DNA from: Platynereis dumerilii
Lineage: Eukaryota > Annelida > Polychaeta > Phyllodocida > Nereididae
NCBI GenBank assembly: GCA_026936325.1
Contig: JAPTHN010000038.1
Location: forward strand, 3,962,452 to 4,026,451
Direction: 5' to 3'
Length of the DNA: 64,000 nucleotides
The position numbers were made by a program, and so were the translations under genes. This document shows positions 53,720 to 64,000 of this stretch, one piece after another (the stretch's first letter is position 1; the number at the start of each line of letters is the position of its first letter). The notes beneath the pieces were generated by a model, which was not told the origin of the DNA, ran no database searches, and saw only the letters and a program-made list of their open reading frames with translations.

Positions 53720-54520
53720 TACACCAGGCTCTCCAACTGCTCCAGGTAAATGCTTCTATGAACGTGGTGATTGGCACAAAAGTGGGTAATTGGTGTCGCA
53801 TAGTGTAAATGTCATGTCAATGCTTTGATTCCTTCTATCTGACTTGTCACAACTCTCGAGAGATGTGAGGTCTTTTTATCCTTGTCTGGCCCTCAGAAAT
53901 CATATCATTCAGGCTACGTCATTCATTTCTGTTCAATATACCAAATTTTAAAATTGGAAAAACCTTGTTCATGACACTAATCAGAATTAGCTTTTTGTTA
54001 ATTTTTCAAATATGATAGCCAAGCAATATTTTCTATCAACAAACCGCTTGAAAAATACTGGTTGCAAATTTTTAACACTATTTCGCTCCATTGGTGAATG
54101 CCTCATTATAAATTTTCTCTGTGATGGGACTCTCTAATTTGAGTATTGGCTAATGAAGTTAAAAATATGCAACCATAATTTTTAATTATTCCATGTGATT
54201 TCATTTTTTACCAATGGCATAATTCCGTGGCTGAGACGTAAAATGAATATACTTCTATTCAGGACAATGAATATTGTCTTTGAACAATATCTCAAATTGA
54301 ATGGATTCATGAATTACGTATGATTTTATATGGTAATAAAAACAAGTAGTAATTGCTAAATTTTTCAAATTTTTCCCTGTTCCAATTTTGTTTCAGATTG
54401 ACCGCAGAATAAATTAAATGACAAATTCCATTAAAATCACGGCTATGGGTAAAAATAAGAAAATTAGAACATAATTATAAAATGCACAATGCCATAATTC
54501 TTCAGATCTTATTCATAAAG
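53720..54520 (+). repeat. Third sub-repeat and end of copy A
   Basis: CTGCTCCAGGTAAATGCTTC, GGTGATTGGCACAAAAGTGG, TTGGTGTCGCATAGTGTAAA and TGACTTGTCAC follow the sub-repeat order and match 62740-63540 in copy B. AT-rich sequence without a gene follows. Confidence 0.6.
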
Positions 54521-55489
54521 ACATGAGAATGAGTCTGTAAATAAGTTTCAAGGAAGTCCTTATCTGACCATACAAATTCTTAAACGATGCGGTTTATCTA
54601 GTAAAATGGGTGGTTATAGAATAAGACCAACATCGATATTGAGCTATTTTGGTTGGTCGCACCGCTGGTCTAATATGTGAGTTTCCACTGTCTTGCTTTG
54701 CTATTAAGTTTAGATAACATCTGCCCCCAATATAGCAGTGGACTCAAAGTAGCTCCTGGGATTACACCTCATCACGGAGAAGCCTAAAGCATAAGCCCAA
54801 CGATACCCCCTCTAATTGGTAAAAAGTGGATTTATTATGTTCACAATAACCAGGATGACACCATACAAAACTCGGATGCTGCACTCAAAAAGAAGACTTA
54901 TTTTATCATAACTAGGGCTCACAAGGACCATTTGGTTTCACATATCTCCTGCACTTGTGTAGCCATAATACTCCCTATCTTTGACACTAATGACTACAGA
55001 ATTGATGGCTTTATATCATTGCACATCAAGAGAGGTTATCTACTTCTTGCCTAATAACACTTCAACAGAACCTGGTCACCAGGACTTGTATTTTATCAGC
55101 TTTATGAGGTTGCCATCGATGGCTGTCTGAGATTAAGCAATGGACATAAGTTGTGACCTCATGCAAAAAATTTGTCTGTTTATATGAGGATAGATCAGTC
55201 TTATGTCCTTTTGATATAAGCTGCAATATTTCACTATTCATGGTCAGTCTAGGCTGCAGAGTTGTTTGTATATATCAGACATCTTGTATTCTTCCATATG
55301 TCATGGCAACCTATTATTATTTTCATGCATGTTTGGATTGTTCGCAGCATACTTAACAAGGCAAGTTAGATGTGATACACAGAGTTTTGTATCCATTATT
55401 GAATGGCTATCCTATCAGAAACTGCAAAAGGAGAGCCTGAACACAGAAGCTTCAATGTTGCCCTGTTAAGCGACAACTAATACTTCCCT

Positions 55490-55922
55490 CGAGGATGTAT
55501 AGATCTACAAGTTCAACGGTGCAACATTCACAATGGGAAGAATTAACCACAGGGCCAGTCCTGGCTTTATGAAGGTATAAGCCAAACTATTAGCCAAATC
55601 CAAAAACCATTAGCCAAATCCAAAAACTTTTAAACAAATTGTGGTGTTTTTAGCCGGATATTTTGACTGGAAACAAAGATGGATGGATAATTGGAAGCTT
55701 TACGTCAAAAGGTCATTAAGGTTACCAGGAGAGTCAGGGTGCAGAGGGGTAATAAATGTGTTGAAAAATTTGTCTGCAGAGTGCAGACAAAATATTTAAA
55801 AAATGAACTTGTTTCATGGTCACTTGTCAGCAAAAGTTTTAGCCAAACTGAATTTTTTTAGCCATTTGAAGCGTGGATTAGCCACTGGTTAATTGGCTAA
55901 TGGGCAGGACAAGCCTTGCCCA
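55490..55922. mobile_element. About 0.4-kb sequence in copy B with possible inverted ends
   Basis: Copy A has a different sequence between the homologous flanks (45660-45900), so this segment is copy-specific. The ends AGGGCCAGTCCTGGCTT and AGGACAAGCCTTGCCC are loosely inverted, and TTAGCCAAA words repeat inside, including a direct repeat of ATTAGCCAAATCCAAAAAC. It could be a worn hAT-type MITE. Confidence 0.4.
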
Positions 55923-56880
55923 AGCAGTACGCTAACATGGACAGTACAGACTACTTGATTAGGCTCTTATGCATGGGCTGATTAAGAGTGGATAAGAAAT
56001 GATGATATACACTTTTACCATGAGAGGAATCTTTCACTTACCCGACAAAGAGCTTGTATGACAAATTACCAATCTGATGCCTCATACATGTATGACAAAA
56101 TGTATACGGAGAAATATTTCAACAATTTATGTTTCTATCTCAACCTTGTTTGTGGCAGTGATCAAGTGTAAACATCGGCTCTCAAGATGAGATTTATATT
56201 ATCTCCATCCCATGGGCTATCAATAGTAAATGTGTAAGTGTAAGATCGTTAATTGGCTGAAAATATCACTAAGTTCTTGAATTGACTTGATTGCAAACAA
56301 CTGTGCTTCGCAGTAAAAACTAGCAATGTTCTTAAAAAGTGTGTGAATTGCAAGCCAACATCCACTGATTAATTTTCCCATTTCCAATTAATTTTTTTCT
56401 TATATATATAGGTACGACTATACCTTGTGATCTGGTGCACGGTAATTTAAATTAGCAATTTTCAAAAGTGCCTTGCTGAGGTGTCAACATTTAGATCAAC
56501 CATAATTAATGCATTTGCCAGAATATTTGATACAGCTAAATGTTACAGTACAATTGTGACTACAAGGTCCGCTGGTCCAGTGTCAGCTGCCATTGAATTG
56601 AGCATCATGTACTTGATACCTGCCCAAATGAGCTGATACTTAAGAGCAGCTGCAAAGTCTTAGCTAACTCAAGGACACAACTGATCAATTAGGGTCAAAG
56701 GTCAAGGATGCCAGCCATTGCTGGGATAGGCCAAGGCCATTTTATAGTACTAGAGTAACTGGAAATAAAACGCAATTGACAATTAAGTTAAGGGTGAGAT
56801 TCCAACCCATGTGGTTGCACAAATAAGAGCACTTGGACTCTTAACAATTAAGCCTCTATGCCGTTCAAATCAATTACTTA

Positions 56881-57160
56881 TAGCCGACGAACTACGAGTA
56901 CTTACATTTGGATGTTAGTGGACATCAATGACCTCACAGCAGGTCCTATCCATAGCATTGAAATAAGCTGTTAATGTGTCACTAAGTAACTTGTGACCTC
57001 ATTGACACTTAGTTGGTCTCTAGATTTGATAACATTTCAAGTATTGGCCATGACTTCATAAATTCCTTATGACTCATAAGAAAAACGTAGCATGTATGGG
57101 CTCTGACCTCACAAGGAACATTTCAGTCCAAATCTGTAAGCACTTGATGTTCGTCTACTG
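56881..57160. mobile_element. 280-bp MITE with TA target-site duplication, copy B only
   Basis: Copy A reads ATTACTTAATTGGCTC at 47789-47804. In copy B the sequence CTTA is followed by 280 bp and then TAATTGG, so TA was duplicated. The ends TAGCCGACGAACTACGAGTA and the reverse complement of the right end (CAGTAGACGAACATCAAGTG) form an imperfect TIR. It has no coding capacity. It is probably a Tc1/mariner-type MITE inserted after the A/B duplication. Confidence 0.85.
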
Positions 57161-57411
57161 TAATTGGCTCTTCATATTATTTTCTCTACCCAAATGTACG
57201 CTGTAGTTCTATGAATGTGCAAATTGTGCATTAAGAACAGGTCTGTTAATTGATGTAGTAATTTCGATATTCACAGATTTAATCCAAATCATGAAACTGA
57301 AGACTTTGGCAAACTTCTTGATAAAGACTTCTTGAAACTCATTTCCACTTTTCAATTTCTCGGCCAATAAATTCCATCTGCCTCGACCACAGTTTTCTGC
57401 TTTAGCAGGAA

Positions 57412-59860
57412 TAGGGTGTACCAAAAAATGAAAAAGTTCTCTGATCTTTACACCTATCGGTCAAAACATGAGGTTTGGTTAGTAGATCAGTATGAAATTT
57501 TTTTTTTGAAAATCGGAGAAGTCCTTACGCCGGTCCAAGCCTCTTGAAATTTACATGTCAAAAAAGAGCAAAAAATCGCCATTTTCGCCTAGTTTTGTGC
57601 CTAATATGCCACCTACAACTATGACTTATGCCTAAAAGTGTAACTAATTACTCCTTTCTAAGTCATGACTTGGATGACATTTATGTTGGGTCAGTTTTAT
57701 CATTTCTAACCCTCAAAATAACCCATCTTTGGTCAGAAATAGCGTAAAAATGCTCTTTTTAACCAATGAAGTGCTGTATCTTGAGAACTAAAGCAGATAG
57801 AGACATGATAATGACACAAAAATCTCCGGAATACCAACATTTATATTCATATTCAATACATTTTAGGGCCCTTTACCCAATCCTTTTTGAGTTATTAGCA
57901 AAAAACCAATTAATTGCCTTTATTTTCATGGGAATCGTCAGTGAAAATACATTTAATAGCACAAATCATTAAAGATAGGTACCTGGTGAACCTGATTTAT
58001 CTGATATACATATTGTCACAGACAACAAAGTGATATTATATAATTTGAACACAAAAAGCTATTTTATTATTTATTATGAAGGAGTACTACAATACCATGG
58101 ATTACTTATCTACATCAAAAGATTGTCTTATTTTGAGAAAGGCATTCAAAGAAGTGAAAAGGTTTGATTTGTTACAAAGGTTACCATGTAATCAGGGGAA
58201 AAATAATTTTCTTTGTTGTATAATATGCTACTAAACCAGCATTGCATGTTATCATATCAACAATTATGTGTCTGAGAAACAATTTGTCAAAAGTGGATGG
58301 CTTGCATACAAGTCTGCCTCCAATTGACAATTATGAGGACATAAAACAATGATATGGAACTTGAGAAGGCCAGATAAATGCAGTACAATATGAATGAATA
58401 ACACCAAAAGTCAGTCATTTGAAGAAGTTCTTGTGGTGCAAGAATGAAACTGAAGGAAAGGTCTGAACAACTACTAAGACATGGAAATATTCAGAAAATG
58501 TTCTTGATGATCCTGAGAATAATCAATTATCAATGCTTTGAACCCATAATTAATGATAATAAAATTGTTTGACGTAGTGGATGATATAATGAATGACATA
58601 GGGTATTTCAGTATTGACAATAAACTGAGACAATTTATGTATGTCAATGAGAAAGAATTACATACAGGCTAAATTGACAAAAAATTTAGCAACAAGCCTT
58701 CCAACATTCGTGAGAGATAATAAAAATGATGCACATGCGAGTGACATAACTGAAGATAATGAATGTAGGCCCGAGGAACCCAATAAACAGTAATTTAAAG
58801 GGTACACTCAGCTATGAAACACTAACTTACAGTGACATTGATAAAGCAATTATTATATCTTAAATGTTGCTAGAAATATTAATTCATGTTGTACTGCATT
58901 TATCTATCCTTCACAAGTTCCATATCATTGTAGTATGTCCTCATAACTGTCAATTGGAGACAGACTCGTATGGAAACCATCCACCTCAGCCTACCCTTTT
59001 TGACAAATTGTTTCTCAGACACATAATTGTTGATAAGATAACATGCAATGCTGGTTTAGTAGCATATTATACAACAAAGAAAATTATTTTTCCCCTGATT
59101 ACATGGTAACCTTTGTAACAAATCAAACCTTTTCACTTCTTTGAATGCCTTTCTCAAAATAAGACAATATTTTGATGTAGATAAGTAATCCCTGGAATTG
59201 TAATACTCCTTCACTATAAATAATAGAATAGCTTTTTGTGTTTTCAAATTATATAATATGTATAGCAGATAAATCAGAGGTTCACCAGGTACCTATCTTT
59301 AATGATTTGTGCTATTAAATGTATTTTCACTTACGATTCCCATGAAAATAAAGGCAATTAATTAGTCTTTTGCTAATAACTCAAAAAGTATTGGGTAAAG
59401 GGCCTAAAATGTATTGAAGATGAATATGAATGTGGGTATTCCGGAGATTTTGGTGTCAATATCATGTCTCTATCTGCTTTAGTTCTCAAGATACAGCTCT
59501 TCATTGGTTAAAAAGAGCATTTTTACGCTATATTTCTGACCAAAGGTGGGTTATTTTGAGGGTTAGAAATGATAAAACTGACCCAACATAAATGTCATCC
59601 AAGTCATGACTTAGAAAGGAGTAATTAGTTACACTTTTAGGCATAAGTCATAGTTGTAGGTGGCATATTAGGCACAAAACTAAGCGAAAATGGTGATTTT
59701 TTGCTCTTTTTTGACATGTAAATTTCAAGAGGCTTGGACCGGCGTAAGGACTTCTCCGATTTTCAAAAAAAAAATTTCATAGTGATCTACTAACCAAACC
59801 TCATGTTTTGACCGATAGGTGTTAAGATCAGAGAACTTTTTCATTTTTTGGTACACCCCA
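57412..59860. mobile_element. 2.45-kb hAT-like foldback element, TIRs about 0.95 kb, 8-bp duplication
   Basis: Copy A reads TTTAGCAGGAATTGCTTAAT at the empty site (48031-48050). In copy B, AGCAGGAA (57404-57411) precedes an element running from TAGGGTGTACCA to TGGTACACCCCA, and AGCAGGAA follows (59861-59868). The left arm (57412 to about 58372) and right arm (about 58905-59860) are inverted, highly similar copies. Frames within the arms, such as the peptide LILRKAFKEVKRFDLLQRLP, therefore occur twice in opposite orientations. The 530-bp core has no recognised domain. The 8-bp duplication and TAGGG ends fit the hAT superfamily. TIRs this long are unusual for it, so the copy probably moved in trans. 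Confidence 0.9.
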
Positions 59861-60489
59861 AGCAGGAATTGCTTAATTTTGACCATTCACTTCCAGCTGG
59901 GCGATAAATCACTTTCCCAAAGCATTTCCTGGCTCAGCTGGATTTACTCAGCCATCCAATAAAAGTCTATTGGACTACAACAATGTGGAAGCTGAAGATT
60001 GCTGTTGGGACCTTGATGTCATCTTTGCAGAAATGCTGAAATAAAAATATCAATTCCTGACTAATCATTGTTAATGAAGCAATTTAGATTAAAAGTCTGT
60101 ATTGGTGATGCAATATCATCGATCTCTGAGATTTTGCAACTGATTCAACTGAAGGCCATTGTAAGCCTGCTTTGCGCTATTTTTCTTTTTATTCAATTAC
60201 AGATCTTTAAATTGTTTTATAAACACTAACAAATATTCCGAAATTTAACCAGGACAATATCGGTCCAATAACAGACACAGTGGGAAGGAAAAACTGTCTG
60301 TACCTATAGAGACTGAATGACTGGGTGGGGCTCAGAAAGGCTTGAAAAACAAGATTTCTCCTCACCTCGTTCAGTCAGTCTGAGATGATATATTACTTAT
60401 GCAGGAGTCTGAATGATACATTAATTATGCAGGAGATCACAAAGTATTTTGAGAAAAATCTAGCAATATAGCGGGCTTACCTTTATATA

Positions 60490-60790
60490 GCAATCTAGCA
60501 GGCCCCTCGGATTGCTAACTGCTCCAAGTTAATGGTTGTGTGAACTAGTGTAATTGGCACAACTGTGGGTAATTGGTGTGGCATTGTGTAAGTGTCATGT
60601 CAATGCCTTTCCTTCTTTCTGTCTGACTTGTCAAACAAGTCTGGACAGAAGTGAGGTCTTGGAGTACTTGTCTGCTTCTGAGCAATCTGTCGATACTGTC
60701 ATAATGGAATATACATTGGCATAGCACAATACCCTTTTTGACATTTCATCCTAAAATAGTTTAATTGGCAATCATATACTGATCTATGAT
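60490..60790 (+). repeat. First sub-repeat of copy B
   Basis: This is the counterpart of 48780-49080 and nearly identical, including GTCTGGACAGAAGTGAGGTC and the CAATACCCTTTTTGACATTT block. Confidence 0.65.
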
Positions 60791-60810
60791 AGGTCACAAA
60801 TGAAGAACTA

Positions 60811-61373
60811 CAGGGTGGTCAAGAAAAAACTTTACTCTCTTTCTTTGGCATAGTTCTATAAAATTGTCTGTTATTACTATCCAGTCTTTTCCCATGTAAA
60901 GAGGATAGTCATGGTGACATATTATCCACAGTTTGTTCTACTGGGACAAAATGTGTAATCTTGAGCTATGATTTTTCATAAATAAAAAAAGGCTATTTAC
61001 ACACATCTTGCTTTCCTGAATGCAAGGCATTGTCATCAATTCCAATATTTTACTGTTGCTTTCCTATTCTTACAATTACTTACAGTTCTTCAGAGGTGCT
61101 TGGACCCAGGATTTCAGCTCTCTTCGAGTGAAACCAAGTATAGTGGGGAGCTTGAAAGAGAAGAAGGTTAATAGAAATTTCAAGCTACCATAGTTCGTCA
61201 AAATGTGTCTTCTGTCGTAATGCCTTGTTGAAATTCGAATCAAGAGTAGCAACATATTGTTGAGATTCCTAGCTGAACTTCATGCAAGAATGATAATGAA
61301 ACTGATTGGTTAAGAACTCACTGAGTTGTGCCTCATGGGCCAAAGACTGTAAAGTTTTTTCTTGACCACCCTG
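60811..61373. mobile_element. Mariner-like MITE, copy B
   Basis: This is the orthologue within the array of 49083-49639. The right end here is the better preserved GACCACCCTG with TA after it, so the TIR is perfect at the tip in B and changed by one base in A. Confidence 0.8.
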
Positions 61374-62740
61374 TAATGGCTGTATTGCTGGTTTTCATTT
61401 TTTCCCTCTTTACTGATCTTCTGCTTAATTTCTTTAAACTTTATATTTTTGGAAAGTGCAAATTGCAAAATGGATAATTCTGATTTGGACTATGCCTTAC
61501 ACAATTTTCAGGAAATAATTTAATAATGGTGAGATATTATTTAATTTAAGGAACAGAGGTCTGAATTAGTAAAACCTTAGTCATACATTCGATTTTTCCA
61601 TTATGACGCTCAAGCTTTTAAGAATTTAGACATCTCTCTCTACAGAATGACAACCTGACTGCAGCAAACCAATCTGTCTATAATATAATATAGTATCACT
61701 TTAAGCCTGAGGCTTTTTAGGTATCAAAGGAAATCATTTCTTCTTTTTTCATAAGTCATCCTCAGATAATAAACTGCTTTTCTCAGGGAATTATGGAAGC
61801 ACTTTCTTGTGAAGAAGGGATCTTGCAGACTTTTCTACACAGCCACAACTGCCCCAGATTAACGTTGTTTTTTTTTCTTTTACTTTAGAGAATGGCTCAA
61901 CAGTGGGTAATTTGTGTCACATCGTGTAAGTCTCAGGTCAATGCTTTGGCCTCTTTTTGTCTTATTTGTCACACAAGTCTGGACATATATATATGTGACA
62001 TGTTTGATTACTTATCCAGCTCTTAGCAATCAGCCAGTCATGTCACTCTGATCGAGTTATGTAACTAGTCATTTAGTTTTGTTGAATGTACCAATTTTAA
62101 AATCATAACAGTTTTGTTTTCGGATGCTAATCTACCAATAATCTCATCAAACATCCAGTTGCCATTTATAATAATAATAAAGATTTCATATGTGGTAATT
62201 CATGAAATCATCCATGTGATTTCATGCATGGTCTATCGCATGGTTTGTGGTCTCGAGGCAAATGGAATATCTGTTAACACAACACAACGCCTTTTTTCGA
62301 CAATTACCAAGACCTAAAAGGAGTGGAATTCATGAGTCATACTGATTTACGATTAGACAAATGAAGAACTACTATGTCAATTGCTGGTTTTCAGTTTTCC
62401 CCTTTTCCCAGTCTCCTGTTCTAAATTGTGCAACTTTGCCAAAAATGGATAGCTCTGATTAGGGCTAAGCTTTTCACGTCTTTTAAAAAGAAACTTATAA
62501 TTCAACAACAGAGGGATATTATTAACTTTGAGGTACAGTGAAGTGAAGGTCTGATCTAATAACACCTTAGCCGTCAATTTTAATTAAAGCATGATGCGCA
62601 AGCTATGAAATATTAGAACATTTCTTAATTTTTTTCTAAAATCAGCTTCATGTGATTATCTGCTTTTCTCAAAGAATCACATGTTGTGGGGAAGGGATCG
62701 ATAGACTTTCTCTGCAGCCACATACAGTTCCCCAGGGTCC
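61374..62740. other. Copy B background with second sub-repeat; preserved empty site
   Basis: The site homologous to the 2.78-kb insertion is uninterrupted at 61880-61900. A poly-T run at 61866-61880 lies just before it. No gene is seen. Confidence 0.5.
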
Positions 62741-62744
62741 CCAA

Positions 62745-63540
62745 CTGCTCCAGGTAAATGCTTCTATGAACTTTGGTGATTGGCACAAATGGTGATTGGC
62801 ACAAAAGTGGGTAATTGGTGTCGCATAGTGTAAATGTCATGCTAATGCTTTGTTTCCTACTGTCTGACTTGTCACAAGACTCAAATGTGCTGCTCCCTGG
62901 AAACAGGTAGAGCTAACCCGGCGACCCAAGAAGAAGAAGAGGGATGTGAGGCCTTGAATCCTTGTCTGGCCCTTGTAAATCATATCATTCAAGCGAAGTC
63001 ATTCATTTCAGTTCAATTTACCAAATTTTAACACCAGAACACCTCTGTTTTTTGACGCTAATCAGAATTTGCTTTTGTTAATTTTTAGAATAGGATAGCC
63101 AAGCAATATTTTCTACAAACCTCTTGAAAAATACTGGTTGCAAATTTTTTAACACTATTTCGCTTCACTGTTGTACACCTTATTAGCTAATGAAGTTAAA
63201 AATATGCAACCATAGTTACTTAATTATTCCATGTGATTTAATTTTTTACCAATGGCATAATTCCGTGGTTGGGACGTAAATGAATTATACTTCTATTCAG
63301 GACAATGAATGGAATTCATGAATTATGATCATGTATGGTAATGAAAAAGGAGTATTGGAGTAATTGCTAAATCTTTGAAATTTTGCCCTGTTCAAGGTTT
63401 GTTTCAGATTGATTTGCGAATAAATTAAATGACAAATTGAATTAAAACCATGACTAAGAGTAAAACAGGAAAGTAAAAAATATATACAATAATTATAAAA
63501 CACAAAATTATAATTCTTCAAATCTTATTATAAACACATG
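62745..63540 (+). repeat. Third sub-repeat and end of copy B
   Basis: This matches 53740-54520 apart from the 59-bp insertion and small indels. A tandem doubling of GGTGATTGGCACAAA is present at 62776-62805. Confidence 0.6.
62884..62942. repeat. 59-bp sequence in copy B ending in AAG repeats
   Basis: The sequence CCTGGAAACAGGTAGAGCTA, then ACCCGGCGACCCAAG and several AAG units, is absent from copy A at about 53852. Its GC content is above the surroundings. A 3' end of a SINE or LINE with an AAG tail is likely, but no duplication is clear. Confidence 0.4.
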
Positions 63541-64000
63541 AGAATGAGTCTGTGCTACAAAGGAATCCTTATCTGACCACACCTATTCTTACACAATGTG
63601 GCATATCTAGTGAAACGGGTGATTCAGAATAAGACCAACATTGATATCAAGCTATTTGGTTGATCCAACTGGTGGTCTAATCTGTGGATTTCCACTGTAT
63701 TGCTTTGCAATTAAGTTTAGATACCTTCTGCCCCAAATATAGCAGTGGATTCAAAGTAGCTCCTAGGATTACACCTCATCACGGAGAAGCCTAAAGCATA
63801 AGCCCAACGATGCTCCCCCTAATTGGTAAAAAGTGGATTTATTGTGTTTACAATAACCAGGATGACAGCATACAAAACTTGTATGCTGCACTTAAAAAGA
63901 AGACTCATCTTGTCATAACTAGGGCTCAATAGGGCCATTTGGTTTCACACATCTCCTGCACATTTGTTGCCATAATGCTCCCTATCTTTGACACTAATGA
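63541..64000 (+). repeat. Young tandem unit, start of copy C (cut by the window)
   Basis: The stretch from GAGAATGAGTCTGT through L1 (63800-64000) repeats the starts of copies A and B. It proves at least three head-to-tail units and shows that the array continues beyond the window. Confidence 0.8.

Larger units (their letters stand above)
44760..54520 (+). repeat. Young tandem unit, copy A
   Basis: This copy is collinear with copy B (54521-63540), with roughly 5-7% differences in sampled stretches, for example the landmark near 45010 (TATAGCAGTGGACTCAAAGT, GCATAAGCCCAACGATG). It holds L1 (45050-45480), an L3-like block (46860-47040), L2 (48045-48260) and three sub-repeats. It differs from B by an additional stretch at about 46145-46400, a TIR element at 47063-47720 and a large insertion at 50148-52926. 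Without these it is about 6 kb. No conserved reading frame was found. Confidence 0.8.
54521..63540 (+). repeat. Young tandem unit, copy B
   Basis: This copy is collinear with A but with its own insertions: about 55490-55922, 56881-57160 (TA MITE), 57412-59860 (hAT-like) and 62884-62942. It starts with L1 (54770-55190) and contains an L3-like block (56600-56780), a split L2 (57209-57411 plus 59869-60085) and three sub-repeats near 60500, 61890 and 62750. Together with copy A it allows each insertion to be assigned to one copy. Confidence 0.8.

Overview
The window looks like gene-poor, AT-rich, repeat-dominated DNA from an animal genome. Non-LTR retrotransposons, hAT- and Tc1/mariner-like elements, tRNA-derived SINEs, splice-type signals and AATAAA signals all point to a metazoan. 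The repeated word TAGGCCTA is common in marine invertebrates such as echinoderms and their relatives, but that is only a hint and no species can be named. There is no operon, no bacterial gene, no rRNA and no CRISPR array. No host protein-coding gene can be stated with confidence. The only long open frames belong to two LINE copies.

The background appears to be a decayed tandem array. A set of sequence landmarks (called here L1 to L5) recurs along the window. L1 occurs in forward orientation near 1.9, 17.0, 25.6, 35.8, 45.2, 54.9 and 63.9 kb, and inverted near 38.3 kb. The intervals are 8.6 to 15 kb. After subtracting inserted transposons by hand, five of the six shrink to roughly 5 to 6.3 kb. 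The right-hand part (about 44.8 to 64 kb) holds three much younger copies (A, B and the start of C). A and B also share an internal sub-repeat of about 0.8 kb. Comparing A with B exposes insertions with their pre-insertion sites.

From left to right: 1-4 kb is array background; 4.0-9.6 kb is a foldback element whose arms are made of 350-bp units; 10.2-12.0 kb is a terminal-inverted-repeat element with a nested hairpin MITE; 12.37-13.82 kb is an ORF1-only LINE with a 12-bp target-site duplication; 15-20.7 kb is array background with a 13-bp minisatellite; 20.8-22.95 kb is a 5'-truncated LINE with an intact reverse transcriptase frame; 23.3-24.5 kb has repeat fragments and tRNA-like SINEs; 25-27.6 kb is array background; 27.7-33.7 kb is a second, larger foldback element; 34.9-35.6 kb has two MITEs; 36-39.3 kb is array background, partly inverted; 37.4 kb has a hAT MITE; 40.4-41.5 kb is a mariner-like element; 42.2-44.0 kb is a TAGGGG-ended element with a TTAA-flanked element nested in it; 44.8-64 kb is the young A/B/C array with six or more insertions.

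The most unusual points are: (1) the disguised tandem array itself; (2) regularly spaced palindromes close to GTTGCCATGGCAAC, the RFX X-box consensus, in three separate inverted-repeat elements; (3) an ORF1-only LINE that was nevertheless retrotransposed; (4) a 2.8-kb insertion carrying a possible spliced mini-gene; and (5) a 2.45-kb element with about 0.95-kb terminal inverted repeats and an 8-bp duplication proven by the empty site in the neighbouring copy. All boundaries were read by eye; no alignment or database search was run.
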